Origin: an uncultured Oscillospiraceae bacterium
GTDB taxonomy: Bacteria > Bacillota > Clostridia > Oscillospirales > Oscillospiraceae
Length of the DNA stretch: 64,000 bases
Assembly: GCA_934589145.1 (NCBI GenBank)
Contig: CAKTNW010000008.1
Span: forward strand, 5,952-69,951
Direction of reading: 5' to 3'
Of this stretch, positions 40,377-48,321 are shown one piece after another. Below the pieces are notes generated by a model that had not been told where the DNA came from, searched no databases, and saw only the letters and a program-made list of their open reading frames with translations. A program made the position numbers and the translations under genes. Every line of letters begins with the position of its first letter. Position 1 is the stretch's first letter.

Positions 40377-41951
40377 TCAGCTCAGGCGCTGCCACACATA
40401 TACCGCCAGATAGGGCGGCATCATGTCCACCGCCTCGCCGTCGCCGCAGGACTGGGTGTCCACATCCAGCGTGTGGTTGTGGCTGATGGAGATGGCGTCG
40501 GTGCGCAGCTCACGGCTGCCGGAGCCGCCGCCCCAGCTCTCGGCATAAGCGCCGGAGCCGCTGCCGCCCTGGGCGATGTTGGGGATGCCGTGGTCGTGGC
40601 TGATGGACTCCGCCCCGGTGTGGCCGGTGATGTGGTGGGCGTGGGGCGGCAGCTGCTGGGCGGTCAGCGTGCGCTGCGCCTGTCCGCCGGTGGTCCCTGC
40701 GGCATAGCTCTCGCCCGCCGCCAGCAGGAACCGATCCTGGATCCGCTGCCATGTGCCGCCCAGCACCGTGCCGGGGTCGGCATCGGCGGTGGACAGATAC
40801 AGCGCTCCCACCGGGTACAGCAGGTCGAGAAGTGTCCTGCCGCCCACCGTCAGGCTGCCTGTCGCCACCTTGCCCGCCACGGTCACATCGCCGTCGAACC
40901 CCGCGTCCCACGCGCACTGCAGCGTGGGGCTGTCCGCCAGCTTGCCGAAGGCCGCACCCACGCCTCCGGCCCGGAGATGGAAGGCCACCGCCGCGTTGGA
41001 GGAGGTGTAGCTGACGGCCCTGACGCTGCCCACCGTGTCGATGGCGGACAGCTCTACCTCATAGGTGGTGTCCTTGTCCAGCGCCTCGGCGATCTGGGCG
41101 GTCACGCCGCTCACCAGCGTGGTGTAGCTGCCGTAGACGCCGCCCACCGGACGGTACCTGGCCCGCAGCGTCACGGTGTTCCGGCCGTCCAGCGGCCAGC
41201 AGCTGCCGGATGCCTTCACCCGCAGACAGGGCCCGCCGCTGTCCTCCACCCCGGCGGCATTGCACCGGAAGGCCGCCGACGTCTGCAGCGACGGCATCTG
41301 ATAGTCGAATACCGACACCGCCGGCGCGGTGACGGTGGTGGTGCGGCCACGGGAATCGGTGACCACGGCGGTGGGCGTCAGGGTGCCTGCCATGCCGATG
41401 GGCGCCGTGACGCCGGAAAAGCCCGATACGCTCTGTCCGGCAAAGGTGAACCGGCACCCCGCCAGCGACGCGCCGCCCACGGCGCTGGCCTCCACCGCGT
41501 ACTGCAGGCAGCTCATGCCCCGCACCCACAGGCCCCACTGCTCCAGCAGCGCGTTGTCGTTCACCAGCGTCACCGTCAGCGCGGCGCTGGGCCGCATGCT
41601 GTCCGGCACATAGGCGGTAAAGGCGTAGTTCTTGGTGCAGTAGTTGGGGTTGCTGAGCTGGGGGATGCCGCTGGTAAACGCCACCGTCATGGTCAGCGTG
41701 CCGCTGCCGGACACGCTGTCGGGGATGGCCAGGGACAGGCTCTCCTCCGGCGTCCAGCGATAGACCACCCTGGTGTCGTCCTGGGATACGGTCTCCAGCT
41801 CCGCCGCCGTCACATCGGCGCTGACGCCCTGAAAGTCATAGTGAAAGCGGAAGCTGTACTGGGCCGAGGGCCGTGTCACCACCAGGGTGTTGGCCTGGCC
41901 GATGGTGATGTCACCCCAGCTGAGATTGAAATCCTTTTCCGTATACGCCAT
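40377..41951 (-). CDS. Phage tail fibre / receptor-binding-type protein
   Basis: The 524-residue protein is beta-rich in its N-terminal two-thirds, similar in style to DUF859-type phage structural proteins. The C-terminal fibre tip has YPVGALYLSTADADPGTVLGGTWQRI and several histidine pairs (PPHAHHITGH, ISHDHG, ISHNHT), ending MPPYLAVYVWQR. That ending is characteristic of phage baseplate or fibre receptor-binding domains. It is placed between two other structural genes. Confidence 0.75.
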   Translation of the reverse strand: MAYTEKDFNLSWGDITIGQANTLVVTRPSAQYSFRFHYDFQGVSADVTAAELETVSQDDTRVVYRWTPEESLSLAIPDSVSGSGTLTMTVAFTSGIPQLSNPNYCTKNYAFTAYVPDSMRPSAALTVTLVNDNALLEQWGLWVRGMSCLQYAVEASAVGGASLAGCRFTFAGQSVSGFSGVTAPIGMAGTLTPTAVVTDSRGRTTTVTAPAVSVFDYQMPSLQTSAAFRCNAAGVEDSGGPCLRVKASGSCWPLDGRNTVTLRARYRPVGGVYGSYTTLVSGVTAQIAEALDKDTTYEVELSAIDTVGSVRAVSYTSSNAAVAFHLRAGGVGAAFGKLADSPTLQCAWDAGFDGDVTVAGKVATGSLTVGGRTLLDLLYPVGALYLSTADADPGTVLGGTWQRIQDRFLLAAGESYAAGTTGGQAQRTLTAQQLPPHAHHITGHTGAESISHDHGIPNIAQGGSGSGAYAESWGGGSGSRELRTDAISISHNHTLDVDTQSCGDGEAVDMMPPYLAVYVWQRLS

Positions 41952-41954
41952 TGC

Positions 41955-42716
41955 TCATCCTCCGATCCATTTGAATGTCAGTCCGCTGCCGCTGTCCATG
42001 CGCCACGAGCCGATGCCGATGCTGTCAAGCACCGTGATGTTGGTGATATACAGCCGGTTGTTGGATACATAGGCGATCTCCGTGCTGTCCTGCCAGAAGC
42101 TCAGTTTCTGGGCGGTGAACACCGCCCGGAAGTTGTTCTGATCCACCACCTTTTTGCCGTCGGTCTCCGTGGTGGTCAGATTCTGGCCCACCGCCACGCC
42201 ATAGACCGGGGCGGGCCCGTCATAGTACACGATGCCCGTGCGGATATAGCCCTCCGTGTCCAGCCGGTAGCTGGAAAAGGCGGCGTCCACCGCCGCCACA
42301 TTGGCGGCCAGATCGCTGCAGAAGCTGTAATACTGCGTCAGCGCCGCCGGATTGGCCTCCAGATAGGCGCTCAGCCGCTGCACATAGGTGCCGAACTGGG
42401 AGGCGGCCACATATTCCTCCCCCAGCCGTACCTCAAGCTGCTCCATGCGCCGCGTCACCTGCTTGGCCGTCTTGATGATCATGGCCCGCAGATTCTGGAA
42501 CTGCTCATTGTTCTCCGACACGGCGTCGGCGGCGGAGGCGCTGGCGGCGGCTCCGGCCCGCTTCCGCTGTCCGCCTCCGGCGGATGCGCCGCCGCCCTCC
42601 AGGGCGGCCAGGGCCATGTTGATCTGCTGGGCCATCTGGAAGAGATAGGAGTACTGCTGGGTCAACTGCTGCTGCACCGACCCGTTGGGATAGGGCGGCA
42701 TGGGAAAATCGCTCAC
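41955..42716 (-). CDS. Phage structural protein, tail-associated
   Basis: This 253-residue protein starts MSDFPMPPYPNGSVQQQLTQ. It has a helical N-terminal half (coiled-coil-like around NNEQFQNLRAMIIKTAKQVTRRMEQLEVRLG) and a beta-rich C-terminal half. The stop lies three bases before the fibre gene and the start overlaps the previous gene (ATGA). The family is not recognised; context supports a tail or fibre-attachment role. Confidence 0.55.
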   Translation of the reverse strand: MSDFPMPPYPNGSVQQQLTQQYSYLFQMAQQINMALAALEGGGASAGGGQRKRAGAAASASAADAVSENNEQFQNLRAMIIKTAKQVTRRMEQLEVRLGEEYVAASQFGTYVQRLSAYLEANPAALTQYYSFCSDLAANVAAVDAAFSSYRLDTEGYIRTGIVYYDGPAPVYGVAVGQNLTTTETDGKKVVDQNNFRAVFTAQKLSFWQDSTEIAYVSNNRLYITNITVLDSIGIGSWRMDSGSGLTFKWIGG

Positions 42717-44425
42717 GGCAGATCACTTCCTCTCTCATACACGGCGCTGATGCTGTAAATGCGGCAGCCGCCGTGACCGGTGAGCCGCAGCCGGAGCTGG
42801 GGGCAGCGCACCGGCCGCACCGCCAGCAGTCCGGCCCGCAGGCGGCGTCCGTCTCCCTGCAGGCTCCCGGCATAGTGCCAGGTGCGCCCCTCGTCATAGC
42901 TGACGTGGGCCTTCACCCACGCGCCGCTGTCCGGCGAGAGCCGCAGCTCCAAGCGCTGCAAAAACTTCTGCTCCGGCGTGTCCAGCCCCAGCTCACCCGT
43001 CTCGGCGTACCAGTCGGGCGCCGCCTCGTCGCCGTCAGGCGCACCATGCAGCGCCGTGACGCCGCCCGCCGTCAGGCCGTACAGCACTCCGCCGGACACG
43101 GCGAACTGCTTCACCCGCAGCCCGTCCTGCCGGTGCCACAGCTGCCGCGCCGTGTCATAGACGAAGAGGTGATCCCCGCCACTTCGGCGGGCCGACAGCC
43201 AGTAGTGTCCCTCCGCCGCGCCGCCCACGGCGCTTTCATACCGCTCGTCGCCGAAGCAGGCGGATACCAGCCGGGGCATGCTGCCGTCAAAGGCGTACAC
43301 GCCGCCGCTGCCGTGAAAATACAGCACCCCGTCCGCCACCGCCAGGGAGCGGCTGCTGCCCTGCTTCACGCCGGGGCACTGCAGCGACGTGATCTGGTGC
43401 GCGCCTGCGGCGCTGATGTACAGCCGCTCCATGCTGTGCTCCTTGAAGAACAGCACCGTCCCCAGATAGGCCGCCGCGCCGGTGAACACGTCGTCGCTGC
43501 CCCGGTCGGCGGCGTAGCTGTCGGTGGACAGCCCTGCGAAGGCGTTCCAGTTGCGGAAGTCGCCCAGGGCGCTGCCGTACACGGCGTTGACGGTCTGTCC
43601 GTCCACGATGCCGTACTTGCAGCCCCACAGCCGGTTGCCGCACTCCACCACGAAGTCCATGTCCGGCACATAGCGCCGCACCGTCACGGCGGTGGCCTGC
43701 TCCCCCTCAATGGCGGCCACGGCGCCGATGACGATGGCGTCGTCGGCGCATTGCAGCAGCGTCCAGGTGCCGTCCGCCGCCGCCCCGGTGCAGCCGGAGA
43801 CGGTCACGCCGTCCCCGGCGGAAAAGCCCAGGCCGATGCCCGCGGCGCTGATCTTCATGGCCGCGTCGTCCACCGCCTGCCACATGACGCCGTCATAGCG
43901 CATCAGCGCCGCGCCGCTGCCGGTGTCCAGCCACAGATCGCCGCTCTCGGCACCGGCCGGAGCCGCCGCCCCGGCGGTATAGTCCTCATACTCCGTGCCG
44001 TCGCTGCGGCACAGGGCAAAGGTGACGGCGCCGGTGGTCTGACGGGTGTTCTCCAGACTGCCCTTGTCGCTGAGATCCTGGGTGTTGACGTACTTCTTGT
44101 CGGGCCAGATCAACAGATACGCCCCCATGGATACCAACTGCTTTTCCCCATCCGTCAGCGTCAGGTCGATGGCCGCCCCGTTGATGTACAGCGTGCCGCC
44201 GTCCACCCAGATCAGGCAGTCCTTGGCGCAAAGACCGTTGGGCTTGTCCAGCGCCATAACGGTCTTGCGCTTCTCCCGCACCGACAGCGTGGGATAGCCG
44301 TTCCCCGTCAGGTTCTCCATCCGGGCGAAAGCCCCCAGCGGCGTCCTGGGCCGCGCGTCATAGCCCAGAAATTTGCTGACCGTCACGCGCTGCTGCGCCG
44401 GGGCCTTGCATTGTGATAGAAACAT
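42713..44425 (-). CDS. Phage tail / virion structural protein
   Basis: The 570-residue protein is beta-rich, with repeated blades such as VMALDKPNGLCAKDCLIWVDGG, GVLYFHGSGGVYAFDG and VYDTARQLWHRQDGLRV. A propeller-like or tubular tail protein is likely. Many short-tailed Firmicutes phages carry such a large beta protein after the connector. It follows the connector gene across a hairpin spacer and overlaps the next gene by four bases. Confidence 0.55.
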   Translation of the reverse strand: MFLSQCKAPAQQRVTVSKFLGYDARPRTPLGAFARMENLTGNGYPTLSVREKRKTVMALDKPNGLCAKDCLIWVDGGTLYINGAAIDLTLTDGEKQLVSMGAYLLIWPDKKYVNTQDLSDKGSLENTRQTTGAVTFALCRSDGTEYEDYTAGAAAPAGAESGDLWLDTGSGAALMRYDGVMWQAVDDAAMKISAAGIGLGFSAGDGVTVSGCTGAAADGTWTLLQCADDAIVIGAVAAIEGEQATAVTVRRYVPDMDFVVECGNRLWGCKYGIVDGQTVNAVYGSALGDFRNWNAFAGLSTDSYAADRGSDDVFTGAAAYLGTVLFFKEHSMERLYISAAGAHQITSLQCPGVKQGSSRSLAVADGVLYFHGSGGVYAFDGSMPRLVSACFGDERYESAVGGAAEGHYWLSARRSGGDHLFVYDTARQLWHRQDGLRVKQFAVSGGVLYGLTAGGVTALHGAPDGDEAAPDWYAETGELGLDTPEQKFLQRLELRLSPDSGAWVKAHVSYDEGRTWHYAGSLQGDGRRLRAGLLAVRPVRCPQLRLRLTGHGGCRIYSISAVYERGSDLP

Positions 44426-44480
44426 GCCGTTCCTCCTTCCTTACACGGGGCGGGAGAGCATTCTCTCCCGCCCTGATTAT

Positions 44481-44530
44481 GAAAAAAGCTTCGCAGAATT
44501 CGCCGCCTGCCATGGCGGCGAATTTTTTGG
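44481..44530. repeat. Family B hairpin inside the phage block
   Basis: GCTTCGCAGAATTCGCCGCC (44488-44507) is identical to the block at 33861-33880. Here it forms AATTCGCCGCC, loop TGCCAT, GGCGGCGAATT, then T residues. Confidence 0.7.
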
Positions 44531-44537
44531 ATAAGGC

Positions 44538-44897
44538 TTAGCATAATTTCAGTGCCTTGACGCCCTGCACCGGCGCGGTGGTACGGCATACATAGTCCCG
44601 ATAGGTCAGCAGGCCGTTGTTCCAGTTGGCCGCCGCGCTGTTGTACCGGGCCATCTCGCCGTTGCAGTAGTGGATCTGCGCCTCCACATAGTGGCGGTAC
44701 AGCTCGTCATAGGGCGCCTCCACCGCCAGCGCTGCATCCTCCTCCAGCGCCGCCAGCGGCCCCGTCACCCGGCAGATCTCCCGCAGCACGAAGCCCTCCG
44801 CCTGCGCCAGCCACCGCAGCTTCTCCGCCCTGGTGTACTGATTGGGCACCAGCGCGTCCACCTGCTCCAGCACCTGCTTTGCTGTGATGTTCGCCAT
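44538..44897 (-). CDS. Phage head-tail connector (adaptor) protein
   Basis: This 119-residue all-helical protein (MANITAKQVLEQVDALVPNQ; KLRWLAQAEGFVLREI) fits small gp6-like adaptors that sit below the portal. GAGGAGG precedes the start at 44897. It lies between the capsid-side genes and the large tail protein, the standard connector position. The family call is from size, helix pattern and place. Confidence 0.55.
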   Translation of the reverse strand: MANITAKQVLEQVDALVPNQYTRAEKLRWLAQAEGFVLREICRVTGPLAALEEDAALAVEAPYDELYRHYVEAQIHYCNGEMARYNSAAANWNNGLLTYRDYVCRTTAPVQGVKALKLC

Positions 44898-44910
44898 GGC
44901 TGCCGCCTCC

Positions 44911-45132
44911 TCAGTCGGCCATTCTGTCCACATAGCGGCGGGCCTCCTCCGCCATCATGCGGCTGTTCACCAGTACCTCCGCCACATAGTCGGGCACCTC
45001 CACCTGTACGCCCTTCATGATCTTGAAGCTCCGGCCGTTGACGGAGACGATGATGAAGTTTTCCTCCTGCTTGCGGCCTCTGGGGATGGTCACGCTGACC
45101 GTCTCCGCAGCCCTGTCCTGCTTCTTTGCCAT
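44911..45132 (-). CDS. Small phage-block protein
   Basis: The 73-residue protein has a basic start (MAKKQDRAAETVSVTIPRGR) and a beta segment NFIIVSVNGRSFKIMKGVQVEVPDYVAEVL. AAGGAGG is well placed. Similar small proteins often follow the capsid gene in Firmicutes phages, but their role is unknown. It is 13 bases upstream of the connector start. Confidence 0.6.
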   Translation of the reverse strand: MAKKQDRAAETVSVTIPRGRKQEENFIIVSVNGRSFKIMKGVQVEVPDYVAEVLVNSRMMAEEARRYVDRMAD

Positions 45133-45164
45133 ATCACGTTCCTCCTTTGTTGTTGTGTGGATAC

Positions 45165-45250
45165 GGCGGGGTGTGGTCACCCCGCCCTACGCATATCTGC
45201 AAAGCCGATTTGTAGGGCGGCATGACTACATGCCGCCGCCGTATAGGGGT
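45165..45250. repeat. GTAGGG hairpin repeats inside the phage block
   Basis: GGCGGGGTG / CACCCCGCCCTAC and GTAGGGCGGCATG / CATGCCGCC fill the 135-base gap between the capsid gene and the next gene. They are of the same kind as in chromosomal spacers. Confidence 0.8.
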
Positions 45251-45267
45251 TAAATTTTCATGCCAGC

Positions 45268-46503
45268 TCAGTTACCCTTATCCTCACCGGAATAGCTGCT
45301 GCCGCACTCCACGCGGACGATGTACTCGTCGTACAGGATGGCGGCGGCATGGATGCCCTTCCAGCCCACGCTGGAGCGCTGATCCAGGGGATCGGCGGTG
45401 CCGGAGGAGCCGCGGGGCTTCACGATGACCTCGGTGCCCTCGCTGAGATCCACGACGCCGTAGGCGCCCTTGCCCACGAACAGGCAGCCGTACACGGCCA
45501 GACCGTCCTTGCCGCCCTCGCCGGGATAGATGACGTCGTTGTCCGCCAGGGTGACGGCGCTGTCCAGCGTCAACTGGCTGGCGGTGTTGGCCGTGACCTT
45601 CGCGCGCTTGCCGCCGCACAGCACATAGCGGCCCACCAGCGCTCCGGCGGCCACGGTGCCGCCGTCAAAGCTGACGGTGGCGGAGCCGTTGGCGGCGGCG
45701 CTGGCGGTCAGGGTGCGGCTGTTGCTGGCCAGATCGTCGCCGCGGAAGATCTTGGCCTCGGTGGTCTCCACGAAGCGCACGCCGTGCAGCTCGCCGATCT
45801 CGCCGGAGAACAGCTCCGTGGCGGCGGCGTACTGGTGGGCGGCCACCCAGTCGGGGTCATTGCGCAGGTCGAAGGCCACGCTGGGATGGATGATGCAGAC
45901 GTACTTGCCGTCAAAGGTGGGGGCGTTCATCTTCTTCAGCTCGGTGGCGGCGCGGGCCACCAGCTCTGCGGTCATGACGCAGGTCTTGTCCAGCCCGTAG
46001 CGGTGCAGGTTCTCCGCCTTCTTGCCGTCGGTGTCCTTGCCGGGGGCGTAGATGACGTGGGTGCCCTGCTGGATCTCATTGCGGGTCACGGTGTCCAGGG
46101 TCAGACCCATGTTGGCGCCGTGGCGGTCGGTGATCTCCAGCACCACGTCGTCGATGGCGGTCAGATCCAGCATGTCGGACACGGTGGTGTAGTCGCCGTA
46201 CTGGCTCAGCTCCTTGGTGATGTAGCTGACGGTGATGCCGCTGCCGTCGGGGGTCACGCCCTCGGTCAGGGGCGTCAGCGCCTTGTCGAAGGAGCCGAAC
46301 TTGCACCACTCCACGGTCTTGCCGCCGCCCACAGGCAGGGGCTTGGTGGCGGCGAACTGGTTGTGCACCAGCGCGGGCTTGGCGTTCTCCAGCAGCTCCA
46401 TGCCGTAATAGGTTTTCATCTCGGCGCTGAGGCTCTGGGTGCCGGTGGTCTGTACATTGCTGTCTGCAAAGCGCTGCAGATCAAAGGTATGTGCAAATGC
46501 CAT
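45268..46503 (-). CDS. Major capsid protein, N4-gp56 family
   Basis: The 411-residue protein starts MAFAHTFDLQRFADSNVQTT. It has the N4-gp56-type core: LSAEMKTYYGMELLENAKPALVHNQ, GKTVEWCKF, LTEGVTPDG, ITKELSQYGDYTTVSDMLDLTA and DDVVLEITDRHG. An Ig-like insertion-type Ala/Thr/Val-rich part (~260-330) is inside. It would form the icosahedral head. AAGGAGA precedes the start, and nothing in the frame looks damaged. Confidence 0.85.
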   Translation of the reverse strand: MAFAHTFDLQRFADSNVQTTGTQSLSAEMKTYYGMELLENAKPALVHNQFAATKPLPVGGGKTVEWCKFGSFDKALTPLTEGVTPDGSGITVSYITKELSQYGDYTTVSDMLDLTAIDDVVLEITDRHGANMGLTLDTVTRNEIQQGTHVIYAPGKDTDGKKAENLHRYGLDKTCVMTAELVARAATELKKMNAPTFDGKYVCIIHPSVAFDLRNDPDWVAAHQYAAATELFSGEIGELHGVRFVETTEAKIFRGDDLASNSRTLTASAAANGSATVSFDGGTVAAGALVGRYVLCGGKRAKVTANTASQLTLDSAVTLADNDVIYPGEGGKDGLAVYGCLFVGKGAYGVVDLSEGTEVIVKPRGSSGTADPLDQRSSVGWKGIHAAAILYDEYIVRVECGSSYSGEDKGN

Positions 46504-46659
46504 AGTGATTTCTCCTTTATAAAATTAGTGTCGGATGTTCCATGCTCCCCGGCGTCGGGAGCGCGCTGCGCCCGAAGAAACTGCTGTCTGCGGTAGCCCG
46601 CGACCCCGCCCGGACACCCCGGGCATCTATATCAAATCCCCACCCGATGCTGCACCGGT

Positions 46660-46800
46660 GTCTTATTTCCGCTCGTAGGGCGGGGCCCGTGTGCCCCGCC
46701 ATCCACCATTGCACCGGGTGTGACAAATCTCCCGTAGGGGCGGACGACGAGCGCTGTGGAGCGCAGCGGAACGAGTGCCCTTGGGGTATCCGCCCCTTGC
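46660..46800. repeat. GTAGGG hairpin repeats
   Basis: GTAGGGCGGGGCCCGTG...GCCCCGCC and GTAGGGGCGGACGAC...TATCCGCCCC lie in the 965-base non-coding gap 46504-47468. Confidence 0.7.
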
Positions 46801-47470
46801 AGGGGGCATTTCGCCCTCCAGGGCGACCTACTTTTGCCAATAGCGGCAAAAGTAGGCAAAAGCGCCAGAAGGAACCTCCGGTTCCTTCACTTCCGGGCAC
46901 GCTATGGTTTGTACGAAATGGTAAGTGCCTGCCACGCGTTCGCGGGACATGGCCGTTATCGTTACGGATGACGCATTGACTTTCTTCCTGCGCCGCTGCC
47001 GCTGATGCGCATCAACGGTGGGGAAGAAATCGTTGTACGGCGGGCCGATGAGGGCATCGGCCCCTACGGAATGTCGTCGTACCGCTTCGTAGGGCGGGGT
47101 GACCACACCCCGCCGCCCACCGCTGCACCGGCTCCCTGTTCCCGCCCGTAGGGGCGGATGACCCTGTCCGCCCACACAATAGGCGCACAATGTCCTTCTC
47201 CGTACCGCATCAGCGGCAGCGGCGCAGGAGCAGAGACGATTCGATCATAATGCGATAACGGAGATCCTGCGTGAACGTGTGGTACATGGTCACAAAATTC
47301 AAAAACGGTATAGCGCGCAAGGAAGTGAAGAAACCATGGGTTTCTTCTGGCTCTTTTGGTTACTTTTCCAGCTGTTGGGAAAAGTAACCCGCCGGAGGCC
47401 GTCTCCGCCGCCGGAGGCCGTCTCCGCCGCCGGAGGCCGTTTCCGCCCCGGAGGGCGAAACACCCCCCTC
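46801..47470. repeat. Composite structured repeat with inverted arms, copy 2
   Basis: The ends are GGGGGCATTTCGCCCTCC and GGAGGGCGAAACACCCCC. Left-arm hairpins: CCTACTTTTGCC/GGCAAAAGTAGG (46827-46856) and GAAGGAACC/GGTTCCTTC (46868-46888). Right-arm hairpins, in reverse: GGTTACTTTTCC/GGAAAAGTAACC (47358-47389) and GAAGAAACC/GGTTTCTTC (47327-47347). The middle contains GTAGGG hairpins (47035-47190). It lies between the scaffold stop and the capsid gene. Confidence 0.7.
47391..47452. repeat. Three tandem copies of a 20-bp unit
   Basis: CCGCCGGAGGCCGTCTCCG occurs three times in a row with one C/T difference in the last copy. Each unit is itself partly palindromic. It lies in the right arm of the composite repeat. 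Confidence 0.8.
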
Positions 47471-48026
47471 AAAACCGGATCTTCTCCCCTCGCTGCACCC
47501 GTCTCCGGATCTCCGCCAGCTCACCGGGGGTCAGCGCCTTGAGATCGGCGCGGGTCACGGCGCTGCTGCTGCGGCCGCCGTTCTCCGCCACGCGCCGTCC
47601 GCCGCTGGCCACGGCACGGCTGCACTGCTCCGCCGCCCGCTTCGCGCCGTAACGCATGGCCTGGGCCAGGATCTCCCGGCTGTGTACCACCTCATAGGCG
47701 GTGCGGCCATCCACCCCCGCCGCGATCAAACGGCCAAAGGCCGGGTCACGCATCTCCCTCTGCCAGTCAAAGCCGTCATATACCCGGCGGATGTCCTCTG
47801 CCTCGCGGGCCAGGCGCGCCACGCAGTCGTTTTCAAACCCCTGCCGCTCCTGGGCCTGACGGCGCAGTGCCTCGTTCTCCTGCCGCAGCGTCCGCAGCCG
47901 GCCGTCCAGGATCTTCTGCACCCGCTGCTGAAAGGGCTGCTTGCACCGGCCACGGATCAGCGCCTCGAATTCCGCGGCGCAGTCCGTCTCCGGCATGACC
48001 TGCTCCATTACCTGTTCCTCATCCAT
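47469..48026 (-). CDS. Phage scaffolding protein (putative)
   Basis: The 185-residue protein is acidic and helical at the start and has a coiled coil (residues ~30-75, RVQKILDGRLRTLRQENEALRRQA). It ends in a very basic tail (LTPGELAEIRRRVQRGEKIR). A coiled coil with a charged C-terminus between portal/protease and capsid genes is the normal picture for a scaffold. It overlaps the protease gene by eight bases. Confidence 0.65.
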   Translation of the reverse strand: MDEEQVMEQVMPETDCAAEFEALIRGRCKQPFQQRVQKILDGRLRTLRQENEALRRQAQERQGFENDCVARLAREAEDIRRVYDGFDWQREMRDPAFGRLIAAGVDGRTAYEVVHSREILAQAMRYGAKRAAEQCSRAVASGGRRVAENGGRSSSAVTRADLKALTPGELAEIRRRVQRGEKIRF

Positions 48027-48321
48027 GGCGTTCCCTCCCTGTCCGAAGGTCTCTCACCTTCACATAGTCTCCATAGTGCCGCGCCAGCCGGAGAAAGCCC
48101 TCTCCGGCCACCGCCGGCAGCTCGCTGTCCTCCGCCGCGATGATGGAGCAGAACCCGTCGCCGAAATAGCTCAGTACCAGCTTGTCCTGCCGCTCCAGCG
48201 CGTCGGCGGTGGCCTCCATCAGGATGCTGACGGCGGCGCAGAGGATGTCCTGCCCCTTGGGGGCGTAGCCGCTGTGGCCTCTGGCCCACATGGCGTTGTC
48301 CTTCAGCGTGATCTGGATCAT
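48019..48321 (-). CDS. Prp-like cysteine protease in the phage block
   Basis: The 100-residue protein matches the ribosomal-processing protease Prp (DUF464): histidine in ARGHSGYAPKGQDILCAAVS and cysteine eleven residues later. Host Prp trims ribosomal protein L27. Prp is also reported to act on phage capsid and scaffold proteins in Staphylococcus, so a phage-borne copy here probably matures the head. It overlaps both the portal (ATGA) and the scaffold genes, so it belongs to the block and is not the host rplU-prp-rpmA copy. Confidence 0.8.
   Translation of the reverse strand: MIQITLKDNAMWARGHSGYAPKGQDILCAAVSILMEATADALERQDKLVLSYFGDGFCSIIAAEDSELPAVAGEGFLRLARHYGDYVKVRDLRTGRERHG

Noticed and set aside
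40473..42758. 761-codon forward frame across the phage fibre genes
   Set aside because: It has low-complexity Gly/His/Arg-rich translation and no ribosome site. The reverse-strand genes overlap one another in the tight phage manner.
47391..47452. CRISPR-like array
   Set aside because: The three units are directly adjacent without spacers, and no cas genes are present in the window.
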